A stretch of DNA of 13,868 nucleotides, taken from NCBI GenBank assembly GCA_038250515.1, contig JBBSCG010000051.1, positions 1-13,868 on the forward strand. The letters run 5' to 3'. This document shows positions 7,288 to 13,634 of the stretch, one piece after another (within the stretch, counting starts at the first letter, position 1; each line of letters begins with the position of its first letter). The stretch comes from JAICUY01 sp038250515 (GTDB taxonomy: Bacteria > Chloroflexota > Limnocylindria > QHBO01). The translations under genes and the position numbers were made by a program. Below the pieces are notes generated by a model. It was given only the letters and a program-made list of their open reading frames with translations. It was not told the DNA's origin and searched no databases.

Positions 7288-7899
7288 ATGACCGAGTTCA
7301 GCGGATCCGCGCCTGTCTGGGCTCGTTCGCTGGTCGCCCAGGTCTGCCTCGCGGCCGATGTCGACCCCCCGACGCGCGTCCGCTGGATGCGCCGCGATCG
7401 CGAATCGTCGTCGGGCGTCACGCGACGCCACGACGGTTCGATTTCCGTCGTCGCTGGGGCTGATTCGCTCGACCAGCAGCTGACCCTGCTGCACGAGCTG
7501 GCGCATTGGCTCACGCCCGTTGCGCGCCGGCGCGGTCGCCATGTCCACCACGATCGGCGCTTCTACGAGATCGCCTTCGCGCTCTACCAGCGACACGATG
7601 TGGCGCCCGAGGAGGCGGTTCGCCGCGAGGGTGGCCGCTATCCGAGCTCGTTGGGCCACGCCGTAGCGCTGGGGGTCTCCGGTGCGGAAGCCGCGTGGCG
7701 GGAACGCCGGCTGGTGCTTCGCTCACGCCTTCGCATACCGATGCGCGTGCTCGTCGCGGAGCATCGCATCCGCCTCATCCGTGAAGGCCGATGGACGGTC
7801 TGCGCGACCTGCCGGCAGCGCATCGTCGGCCCAAACCTCGCCCGATTGCGCCGTCGCGGCGGCCGCCACACCCTGCTGATCCGGCGACAGGCCTCCTAG
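7288..7899 (+). CDS. HExxH zinc metallopeptidase-like protein of unnamed family
   Basis: A 203-residue soluble, Arg-rich protein. The start is the ATG at 7288 (MTEFSGSAPV); longer readings run into the MMPL gene. The N-terminal half has a helix, then TLLHELAHWLTP, in which His69-Glu70 and His73 form a classic HExxH zinc-peptidase site. Fifteen residues later comes HHDRRFYEIAFALY (His87/His88), which could supply the third metal ligand like the HGxxF segment of SprT-like and related minigluzincins. The C-terminus has a single CATC pair (Cys172, Cys175) in a very basic context; with only two cysteines it would need partners or dimerisation to bind zinc. No signal peptide or membrane segment is visible. 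I recognise the fold class only, not a named family. It converges with the next gene, the two sharing the bases CTAG for their stop codons. Confidence 0.75.
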   Translation: MTEFSGSAPVWARSLVAQVCLAADVDPPTRVRWMRRDRESSSGVTRRHDGSISVVAGADSLDQQLTLLHELAHWLTPVARRRGRHVHHDRRFYEIAFALYQRHDVAPEEAVRREGGRYPSSLGHAVALGVSGAEAAWRERRLVLRSRLRIPMRVLVAEHRIRLIREGRWTVCATCRQRIVGPNLARLRRRGGRHTLLIRRQAS

Positions 7900-8198
7900 G
7901 CGTTCGGGTCGAGGCCCTTGTCAGCCAGGTCCGACCCGACCGTCGCGTCGGTCCCCGAGCTTCCACCGGTGATGCCCGTTCCGGCCTCGGCGCCGGACAT
8001 GCCGGTCTCGCCGCCCTGGCCGATCTTGGCATTGGCCTTTTCGCGGACGCGCTCGAGCTCGTCGGGCGGTGTCTGGCCGCCTGGTTCCCGGGTCCGGTCA
8101 TTGCTGTTGAAGGCGTCGCCGATGTCGTCGGTCACGGTGTCGTCGCTGTGCTCGCGCTGCGGCTGGTGCTCACGCTCGTGCTCGTGCTCGTCGTCCAT
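7896..8198 (-). CDS. Small acidic, His-rich, probably disordered protein
   Basis: A 100-residue hydrophilic protein of unknown function. Residues 1-18 are rich in His and acidic residues (EHEREHQPQREH), which could bind metal. The middle segment (about 44-60, PPDELERVREKANAKIG) could form one short helix, and the rest is Gly/Ser/Thr/Ala-rich and acidic with no hydrophobic core, so most of it is probably disordered. GAGG precedes the ATG at 8198 with 8-9 bases spacing, supporting translation. Its TAG overlaps the TAG of the convergent metallopeptidase-like gene in the tetranucleotide CTAG at 7896-7899. I do not recognise a family. The composition is not what a random antisense frame of a neighbouring gene would give, since it barely overlaps any other gene. 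Confidence 0.6.
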   Translation of the reverse strand: MDDEHEHEREHQPQREHSDDTVTDDIGDAFNSNDRTREPGGQTPPDELERVREKANAKIGQGGETGMSGAEAGTGITGGSSGTDATVGSDLADKGLDPNA

Positions 8199-8309
8199 GG
8201 CCGGTACCTCGTGCTCGTCTTGGGGTAAGCAAAGTCGCTCGTGTCGATTGTGACGGTTGCGTGGGCAGGACCCGTGCCTGTTGCATCAAGAAGACCAAGC
8301 CGATATGTC

Positions 8310-8350
8310 AGCGGCGGCGGCCCACGACGCGGCGGCGGCCAGCGGCGGCG
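8310..8350. repeat. Short GCGGCGG direct repeats
   Basis: GCGGCGGCGGCC occurs at 8311-8322 and 8329-8340, and AGCGGCGGCG at 8310-8319 and 8341-8350, separated by CACGAC. This is a low-complexity GC-rich patch in non-coding DNA. Confidence 0.6.
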
Positions 8351-8475
8351 ACCAAATTCACACCACGTGTGCACTGCGCTCGGCAGATCCCCTTGGAGCG
8401 TCTGGGTCTCGATGCTCAGACTGAGTCTCGATCTCTAGGGCTCGTCGCTGGGCCAGGTGGGCAATGGCTTGGTTG

Positions 8476-8493
8476 ACCGGTCGGGATACCGGT
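8476..8493. terminator. ACCGGT hairpin downstream of the pectate lyase gene
   Basis: The self-complementary hexamer ACCGGT occurs at 8476-8481 and 8488-8493. As an inverted repeat it gives a 6-bp stem with a 6-base loop, about 47 bases after the lyase stop on the minus strand. There is no clear U-tract, so a transcription-end role is only possible. Confidence 0.3.
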
Positions 8494-8539
8494 GGGCAGG
8501 CTCATCGTCACTAGCAGGCTATAGACCAGCTCCGCCGCG

Positions 8540-9754
8540 TCACGGCCAGGTCGGGTTCGGGGCGGGATAGGCTGCCCCGTCATAGTACGTTCCGGTTCCG
8601 TTGATGACGTTGTCCAGCAGGCGCTGAGTCTGGTCGCTGCGGATCACCGGCCCGGCCTGAGCGGTGACCATGCTGTAGGCAGCAGGCGCGCCGATAGAGC
8701 TGGCCGACGGCGCACACGCCGGAGTCGAGCGACGCACCGTCTGGCTGTCGCCGCTCGGGGTCGAGAAGCTGAAGCCAATCGCCTGCGCCCCGCTGACGTA
8801 GGTCGATGCGGGAATCAGGGTGTTGTAGTAGTCGAGATCCTTGGAGTAGAGCCACGGCGAGGTCCTGAACGCGATGCCGGCCGCTGCCGGTGCCGGACCC
8901 TTCTTATACGTATTGCCGATCAGATTCAGACTGGTCGGATTCCCAGACGGCCCATCGGAGTAGTTGTAGAGCACCGAGTCGATGACATCCGTGCAGGTGG
9001 CCCCGATGACACGCGGGTTGCGACCGCCACTGGTGGTCAGCAGGTTGCCGTAGAGCGTCACCCGGTTGGCCGGGTTGCCGTAGTTATCAGCAACATTGAC
9101 CGAGTAGCTATGCCCAGCAGCATCGGACGTGCTGCCCGCGTGCGCCGAGTGCACCAGTCCCTCGCCGAAGATGCTGTACTGCACCGTCGTGTCGTGGACG
9201 CAGCCCAGGATGGCAAGACCGCCAACGTCCGGACCCCACAGACCCTCGACGTGGTTGAGCACGATATGGTCGCGGCAGTGGTTTTGCCCGGCCGGGGAGT
9301 AGCCGTTGATGGTGAAGGGGTCCACGTCCGCTGCGTTGCCGGTTACGTCACCAGCATGGCTGGTCACGTTCTGCAGGATCACCTGCGAGGTCAGTATCTT
9401 GATGCCGGCACCCTTGAAGATCACCGCGCCGCCGTCGATGGTGACGTTGGGCTGGGTGATGTCGAGGTCGCTACCGCCCAGGTCCCAGGTCTGACGCGTC
9501 CGCGGCAGGACCAGGATCCGACTACCGCTCTGGCCGACCAGTGTTCTCAGCTGAGCCAGGCTGGTTACGTTTGTCACTGTTCCAGCTGTCCCGCCGATAG
9601 TGGACGCGCCGTAGCCGACCACTCCGCTCGCGGGCGGTGTCGGTCCGCCAAACACATGTACTGGTTTCGACCCGGTCGCCACGAACACTCCGAGGAGGAG
9701 CGCAACGATGACGACTGGGGCAACGGTCAGTTTCCTGGGAAAACTAAACTCCAC
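8540..9754 (-). CDS. Secreted or membrane-anchored pectate lyase-like protein (PL1-type beta-helix)
   Basis: A 404-residue protein with a GTG start at 9754-9752. AGGAG ends 7 bases before it. Residues 7-27 form a positively charged N-region (PRKLT) and a hydrophobic core, so it is exported or anchored; no lipobox Cys follows. The mature part matches PL1 pectate lyases: VVGYGASTIGGTAGTVTNVT at the entry (45-64), then coils of short beta-strands with a TIDGG turn (105-109). The conserved Asn-Arg/Pro block TTSGGRNPRVIG (240-251) carries Arg245 and Arg248 near the expected catalytic Arg. SVLYNYSDG (260-268) and the usual tail AGPVIRSDQTQRLLDNVINGTG follow. PL1 enzymes cleave polygalacturonate by beta-elimination with Ca2+; activity on pectin is not proven here. 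The gene stands alone, and the region is less GC-rich than its neighbours, which suggests acquisition. Confidence 0.85.
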   Translation of the reverse strand: MEFSFPRKLTVAPVVIVALLLGVFVATGSKPVHVFGGPTPPASGVVGYGASTIGGTAGTVTNVTSLAQLRTLVGQSGSRILVLPRTRQTWDLGGSDLDITQPNVTIDGGAVIFKGAGIKILTSQVILQNVTSHAGDVTGNAADVDPFTINGYSPAGQNHCRDHIVLNHVEGLWGPDVGGLAILGCVHDTTVQYSIFGEGLVHSAHAGSTSDAAGHSYSVNVADNYGNPANRVTLYGNLLTTSGGRNPRVIGATCTDVIDSVLYNYSDGPSGNPTSLNLIGNTYKKGPAPAAAGIAFRTSPWLYSKDLDYYNTLIPASTYVSGAQAIGFSFSTPSGDSQTVRRSTPACAPSASSIGAPAAYSMVTAQAGPVIRSDQTQRLLDNVINGTGTYYDGAAYPAPNPTWP

Positions 9755-9794
9755 GCGGGTCTCCTGGTGCCGAGTCTATTGCAACGCGGCCGGG

Positions 9795-9822
9795 CGGGTC
9801 GGATGCAGTGCAGAGCGACCCG
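9795..9822 (-). promoter_or_regulatory. Stem-loop in the pectate lyase leader
   Basis: CGGGTCG (9795-9801) and CGACCCG (9816-9822) are a perfect 7-bp inverted repeat with a 14-base loop that itself contains TGCAGTGCA. It lies about 40-67 bases upstream of the lyase start, so it would be in the 5' untranslated RNA or be an operator. No known riboswitch consensus was recognised. Confidence 0.35.
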
Positions 9823-9954
9823 GTGAACCTTCCGCACAGAGCGCAGCGGGCCGGGGTGACACGAGCATCGTCCCTGACCGCAGGCCTCACTCAGAAGTTT
9901 CAATGCTACTCCTCCTCCGAGGACGGTTCACTCGAGCCGGCACTGCAATTGCCT

Positions 9955-9998
9955 GGCTCGTGCACTAATCTCGACGATCGTGGTGGCTCGCACGAGCC
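9955..9998. repeat. Nested inverted repeat in the gap between pectate lyase and kinase remnant
   Basis: GGCTCGTGC (9955-9963) and GCACGAGCC (9990-9998) are perfect 9-bp arms. The 26-base spacer holds the palindrome ACGATCGT (9974-9981), almost concentric with the arms, and TGGCTCG is also directly repeated (9954-9960, 9984-9990), allowing an alternative hairpin GGCTCG-CA-CGAGCC. No terminator-like T-run is present. It could be a regulator-binding site, a cruciform or the scar of a mobile element. Confidence 0.5.
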
Positions 9999-10110
9999 CG
10001 CTGGCATTTCAGGTCACAGGAACAACAGGTATGCTGTGCCGCGGTGTGGCAGAGAGTCGTGCCCGAATTGACTCGGCCGAAGGCTTCGTCTCGCAGAGCG
10101 GCGCGCCGTT

Positions 10111-10281
10111 GGGATTCGAGCGCCGAAGGCCAGGGAGGTTTCGGGCAGCGGCCTTGGCCTGGCCATCTGCGCTGCTATCCTCGCCCGGCATGACGGACGC
10201 ATCTGGCTGGAGGAGAGCTCCGAGCATGGGAGCGTCTTCGCCTTCGCACTGCCATTGGCGTCCACCGAGGAGAGCACATGA
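10111..10281 (+). pseudogene. Remnant of a histidine kinase: C-terminal end of the HATPase domain
   Basis: From about 10132 to the TGA at 10279-10281 the plus strand reads REVSGSGLGLAICAAILARH and continues DGRIWLEESSEHGSVFAFALPL, ending shortly after. This is the G2 ATP-lid and final strands of a sensor histidine kinase (GxGLGLAI, then H-x-G and G-x-x-F-x-F-x-L-P). The same frame is closed by a TGA at 10069-10071, and no H-box, N-box or G1 (DxGxG) is found upstream. A possible F-box trace (GFERRRPG, 10112-10135) lies in a different frame, suggesting a frameshift as well. About 90% or more of a kinase gene is therefore missing. Its stop overlaps the OsmC start as ATGA, the arrangement of an operon. 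It is judged non-functional, but its last bases still supply the OsmC ribosome-binding site. Confidence 0.75.
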
Positions 10282-10784
10282 CCGATATCGGCGACGCGAT
10301 TCGAGGCGCCCGCGCCTACCTGACTGAGCATCCCGACGAGGCACGCTATACCGATTCCCAGGCGACCGCTCGTCTCGAGTCCGGCCTCCGGGTGTCGGTG
10401 ACGGGCCTGGACGGCGCCACCGTCACGAGCGACATGCCGCCGAGCATCGGCGGAGGTGGCGCAGGACCGTCGCCCGCGTGGTTCCTGCGTGCCGGCCACG
10501 CCGCGTGCGTCGCCTCCTTGGTCGCCATGCGCGCCGCGGAGGAGGGGATCGAGCTGTCGCGGCTGGAGGTGACCGTCGACAGCGAGTCGGACGATCGCGG
10601 CATCCTGGGCGCCTCCGACGATGTGCCGACCGGCCCGCTCAGCACCCGCGTGCGGATCGCGCTCAACGCCGAGGCTGACGACGCCGTGTTGCGCGCGATC
10701 GCTGAGTGGGGCTGGCGCCACTGCCCGGTTGACGACGCGGTCCGTCGTGCGGTGCCCGTGAGCGTTCAAGTCGAGATACGGTGA
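10278..10784 (+). CDS. OsmC family protein (peroxiredoxin-like)
   Basis: A 168-residue OsmC/Ohr-fold protein. It has the swapped-dimer N-terminal strands, then PSPAWFLRAGHAACVASLVA with the reactive Cys77 on the central helix, the following strand LEVTVDSESDDRG, and the second Cys149 in RHCPVDDAVRRAVPVSVQV. Both redox cysteines are intact, so hydroperoxide reduction is plausible. OsmC relatives protect against organic peroxides in the cytoplasm. The ATG at 10278 follows a GAGGAG Shine-Dalgarno and overlaps the TGA of the kinase remnant. The gene was thus probably translationally coupled to a kinase, and its present promoter is unclear. It converges with the methyltransferase gene about 106 bases on. 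Confidence 0.9.
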   Translation: MTDIGDAIRGARAYLTEHPDEARYTDSQATARLESGLRVSVTGLDGATVTSDMPPSIGGGGAGPSPAWFLRAGHAACVASLVAMRAAEEGIELSRLEVTVDSESDDRGILGASDDVPTGPLSTRVRIALNAEADDAVLRAIAEWGWRHCPVDDAVRRAVPVSVQVEIR

Positions 10785-10804
10785 CGTGCGTCCCGAGACG
10801 TCCG

Positions 10805-10876
10805 CTCAGGGCGTGCAGGCTCGCCTGAGAGGATGGCGTCATCCGCTGAGGGTTCATGCCCGACTCCGATGAACCT
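10805..10876. terminator. Cluster of three stem-loops between convergent genes
   Basis: Three inverted repeats lie in a row. The first is CTCAGG/CCTGAG (10805-10810, 10824-10829), the second GGATG/CATCC with a 4-base loop (10831-10844). The third is GGTTCAT/ATGAACC (10851-10857, 10869-10875), extendable by one G-T pair. They fill the gap between the OsmC and methyltransferase stops. T-runs are absent on both strands, so this is a structured 3' region, with termination possible but unproven. Confidence 0.4.
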
Positions 10877-10890
10877 AGGACGAAACGCGT

Positions 10891-11541
10891 TCAAGGGCTG
10901 ACGCGCCGGTAGACAGCCATCTGCCAGACCATCCACTGTCGCGACGTGCGGCGCTCGAAGCCATGTGAGCGCACCAGCTCATCGACCGCTCGCGTGGCGT
11001 GGATGTGAAAGCGGAACGACCGCCGGAAGAGCCGCAGGCCCAGGTTGCCGACAGCGGCTGCTGTGCGGAGCCACCATCGGTCGGTCGGGTAGACCAGGCC
11101 GTACAGGCGTCGAGCGTGTGACACCGATGCACCGACCAGCGCCGGCATGTCCGGATAGCAGCAGATGACGCGGTCGAGTGTCACGATATCGGCCGGCTCG
11201 ACCTCGTCGCCGACCTCCACAAAATCTCCGTACCGATGCACAGCGCGCTCGGTGAAGCCGCGCCGCTCGGCCTCCAGGCGCGCCGCGGCAAGGTACGCGT
11301 GCGAGGCATCCACGTTCGTTGAGCTTGCCGCGCCGGCGTTGAGTAGGTCGAGCTGGATGGCGCCGATCCCACCGCCGATGTCGAGCAGCGTCGCGCCCTC
11401 GACGCCGTCCGCCACGATCGCTCGGATAAGGTCCGCCGTGTGGCCCTCTGCGCCCCTGCGCCGATACGCCTCGAGCTGCCGGCGCGCCATCGGCTCATCG
11501 AAGAGAGCGTCGTAGTCCGTCTGGCAACAGCGGGCGGGCAT
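10891..11541 (-). CDS. Class I SAM-dependent methyltransferase
   Basis: A 216-residue Rossmann-fold methyltransferase. The N-terminal lid CCQTDYDALFDEPMARRQLE resembles that of the Mg-protoporphyrin methyltransferase-like group. Motif I is TLLDIGGGIGAIQ (residues 51-63), the acidic residue at the end of strand 2 is Asp78 (NVDAS), and the strand-4 motif is DIVTLDRVICCYPD (118-131). A basic amphipathic region (about 158-175) precedes the final strands. No pigment or tetrapyrrole genes are nearby, so the similarity to chlorophyll enzymes is only at family level; the substrate is unknown. It begins 5 bases after the GH15 stop on the same strand, indicating co-transcription, and has no strong Shine-Dalgarno of its own. 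Confidence 0.85.
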   Translation of the reverse strand: MPARCCQTDYDALFDEPMARRQLEAYRRRGAEGHTADLIRAIVADGVEGATLLDIGGGIGAIQLDLLNAGAASSTNVDASHAYLAAARLEAERRGFTERAVHRYGDFVEVGDEVEPADIVTLDRVICCYPDMPALVGASVSHARRLYGLVYPTDRWWLRTAAAVGNLGLRLFRRSFRFHIHATRAVDELVRSHGFERRTSRQWMVWQMAVYRRVSP

Positions 11542-11546
11542 GGCGG

Positions 11547-13571
11547 CTACGGGCGCTCGCGCCCTCGCCTGGGCGCCTCGGCGGGCGCGCCCTCCCTGCC
11601 TGCGCGACGTTTGCCCGCACGCGGGTGCGACGCCTCCGGCGCGTAGGGCGGCGACGGACTGCCGGCCGCGGCTCGGCGCTCGGCCCCGATGACGTGCATC
11701 ACCGCATTGATCAGCGCGAGGTGGGTGAAGGCCTGCGGGAAGTTGCCGAGATGACGACCGGTCTCCGGATCGAGCTCCTCACCGTACAGCCCAAGGGGCG
11801 AGGCGTGCGACAGCAGCCGTTCGCACAGGCGTCGGCCGCGATCGACCTCGCCGATCTCGATGAGCGCGGAGACGAGCCAGAACGAACAGATGGTGAAGGT
11901 GCCTTCGCGGCCGGACAGGCCGTCATCGGTCTCGTCGGTTCGATAGCGGAGAACGAGGCCATTGACCGTCAGCTCCGATGCGATCGCTTCCACCGTGTTG
12001 CGGATGCGCTGGTCGTCCGCCGGCAGGAAGCGCACAAGCGGCATGAACAGCAGGGAGGCATCCAGGCTGTCGGTGCCGTAGTATTGCGTGAACACGCCGC
12101 GCTTGTCCAGGCCGTTGGCGCAGATGTCGGCGTGCATCTCGTCGGCGGCTGCCTGCCAGCGCTCGGCTCGCTCGCTGTCGTCGCGCAGACGCGCCAGCCG
12201 CGCGCCGCGGTCGGCCGCGACCCAGCACATGAGCTTGGAGCTGGTGAAATGCTGCGGCTCGCCGCGGACCTCCCACATGCCACGATCGGGCTTGCGCCAG
12301 TTGGCAATGGCCGCCTCGACCTGGCGGATGAGGATGGGCCAGATGCGCTCGTCGAGGTGATCGCGCGACTTGGTGTGCAGGTAGACCGAGTCCAGCACCG
12401 CGCCCCACACGTCATGCTGGCGCTGCTCGTAGGCCTGGTTGCCCACGCGGACCGGCCGCGCGCCGTCGTAGCCGCCCAGCCAATCGAGCGTGCGCTCCTC
12501 CGGGACGGCCTCGCCGTCGATCCCGTACATGACGCGAAGCTGCTCCTCGCGTTCGGCGGCATCGGCGATGAAGTAGAGGTAGTCGTTCGCCTCCCAGTCG
12601 AAGCCGAGCGTGTACAGCCCCCATAGCGCGAAGGTCGAGTCGCGGATCCAGGAGTAGCGGTAGTCCCAGTTGCGCTCGCCGCCGGGTGTCTCCGGCAGCG
12701 AGGTGGTGGGGGCGGCGATCACCGCACCCGACGGTTCGTAGGTCAGGCCCCGCAGCGTCAGCGCCGAGCGGGCGAGATGCTCCCGCCACGGGTGATCCGG
12801 GAAATGGCCGCGCGCCAGCCAGTGCTGCCAGTGGTGCGCCGTCCAGACAAGCCGCTTGTACGCGTCCGGCGCTTCGCGCGGCGGCGCGACCTTGCCCCAG
12901 GACAGCGCGACGAAGCGCTGCTCGCCCTCCTTGAGCAGCGTGCGCCCCAGGGCGCGCGGACCCTCGAAGCCCAGGTTGATGTCGCTGGTCAGCGTGAGCG
13001 CGACGTCGCTGCCCTCGGCGCGACACACGACCTGCTTGTAGCCCGGCTCGGTGTACTCCCAGTAGCCGAGCTGGCGGCCGTAGTCGAACACCGGCTCGCA
13101 GTCGATCGACAGCTGTATCTCACCGTTCACGCAGCGCACCTGGCGGAGGAGGATGTGCTCGGCGTCGTAGTCGGTTGGCGCTCGCTTGTGGGTGGTGGAG
13201 CGCTGGCTGTCATGCCTCCATGGACCGATGAGCAGCACGTCGCGGATGATCGCCCACCCGGTGGGCGTGTTCCAGCTCGTTTCGACGACCATGGTGCCCG
13301 GCAGATAGCGGCGGCCGCTGGGCACGCTGACCTCGGCCGGCCCGAAGCGGAAAAATCCGGCATCGCGGTCCAGGATCGCGCCGAATACGCTGGGCGAGTC
13401 CATGCGCGGCAGGCACAGCCACTCCACGTTGCCACTCGGCGCGATCAGCGCCGTGGTCTCGCAGTCGGACAGGAACGCGTAGTCGCCGATCGGCGGGAAG
13501 ACCGAGCTGTTCGGGTTCACCTCCGGGCCCACGCCGGTCGGCCACTCGTGTCCGTGCTGGTCGAGCTCCAT
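11547..13571 (-). CDS. GH15 family glycoside hydrolase (trehalase/glucoamylase-like)
   Basis: A 674-residue protein with a beta-sandwich N-terminal domain starting at IGDYAFLSDCETTALIAPSG (residues 28-47), including WLCLPRMDSPSVFG, and a C-terminal alpha6/alpha6 barrel. Diagnostic blocks are GGERNWDYRYSWIRDSTFAL (297-316), MWEVRGEPQHFTSSKLMCWV with general acid Glu434, and GREGTFTICSFW with general base Glu556. This organisation is that of the bacterial GH15 enzymes, which include the mycobacterial trehalases; trehalose or another alpha-glucoside is the likely substrate. The last about 44 residues are a basic, Pro/Arg/Ala-rich tail unlike the folded part. No signal peptide is seen, so it is cytoplasmic. 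The ATG at 13571 is taken as the start because the conserved domain begins 28 codons later; no clear Shine-Dalgarno is present. A VOC gene lies 63 bases upstream and a methyltransferase 5 bases downstream. Confidence 0.92.
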   Translation of the reverse strand: MELDQHGHEWPTGVGPEVNPNSSVFPPIGDYAFLSDCETTALIAPSGNVEWLCLPRMDSPSVFGAILDRDAGFFRFGPAEVSVPSGRRYLPGTMVVETSWNTPTGWAIIRDVLLIGPWRHDSQRSTTHKRAPTDYDAEHILLRQVRCVNGEIQLSIDCEPVFDYGRQLGYWEYTEPGYKQVVCRAEGSDVALTLTSDINLGFEGPRALGRTLLKEGEQRFVALSWGKVAPPREAPDAYKRLVWTAHHWQHWLARGHFPDHPWREHLARSALTLRGLTYEPSGAVIAAPTTSLPETPGGERNWDYRYSWIRDSTFALWGLYTLGFDWEANDYLYFIADAAEREEQLRVMYGIDGEAVPEERTLDWLGGYDGARPVRVGNQAYEQRQHDVWGAVLDSVYLHTKSRDHLDERIWPILIRQVEAAIANWRKPDRGMWEVRGEPQHFTSSKLMCWVAADRGARLARLRDDSERAERWQAAADEMHADICANGLDKRGVFTQYYGTDSLDASLLFMPLVRFLPADDQRIRNTVEAIASELTVNGLVLRYRTDETDDGLSGREGTFTICSFWLVSALIEIGEVDRGRRLCERLLSHASPLGLYGEELDPETGRHLGNFPQAFTHLALINAVMHVIGAERRAAAGSPSPPYAPEASHPRAGKRRAGREGAPAEAPRRGRERP

Positions 13572-13606
13572 TGGCGGAGTGTGCCACCGAATCGGTCGGC
13601 CGCCAA
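13571..13606 (-). promoter_or_regulatory. Stem-loop abutting the GH15 start codon
   Basis: On the minus strand TTGGCGG (13606-13600) can pair with CCGCCAA (13577-13571), whose last A is the first base of the ATG. The loop contains the palindrome ACCGATTCGGT. Pairing would occlude the initiation region, and no Shine-Dalgarno is visible in it, so translational control, or a DNA operator, is possible. Confidence 0.35.
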
Positions 13607-13634
13607 GGGGTACCGATGGAGCCCTCGTCCAGCC

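Larger units (their letters stand above)
8199..8539. other. 341-base region without a recognisable gene
   Basis: This lies between the starts and stops of two minus-strand genes. It probably holds the promoter of the His-rich gene at its left end and the 3' untranslated region of the pectate lyase at its right end. It contains GCGGCGG-type short repeats (8310-8350), an exact repeat GTCTCGAT at 8406-8413 and 8425-8432, and a hairpin at 8476-8493. No reading frame in it looks protein-like, and no tRNA or known riboswitch pattern was seen. Confidence 0.6.

Noticed and set aside
8310..8350. GCGGCGG repeats considered as a CRISPR-like or tandem repeat array
   Set aside because: Only two 12-base copies with a 6-base gap; this is low-complexity GC-rich DNA with no regular spacers.
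9790..9880. Possible c-di-AMP (ydaO) or c-di-GMP riboswitch, because of CCGGTGAACC on the plus strand
   Set aside because: The conserved core blocks of either class were not found, and no plus-strand gene begins close downstream.
9708..10071. Short plus-strand open frames upstream of the kinase remnant
   Set aside because: No ribosome-binding sites, no domain resemblance and mixed composition; they are treated as non-coding.
10095..10125. GGGATTCGAGC resembling a tRNA T-loop
   Set aside because: No acceptor, D or anticodon arms can be formed around it, and it lies by the kinase remnant.
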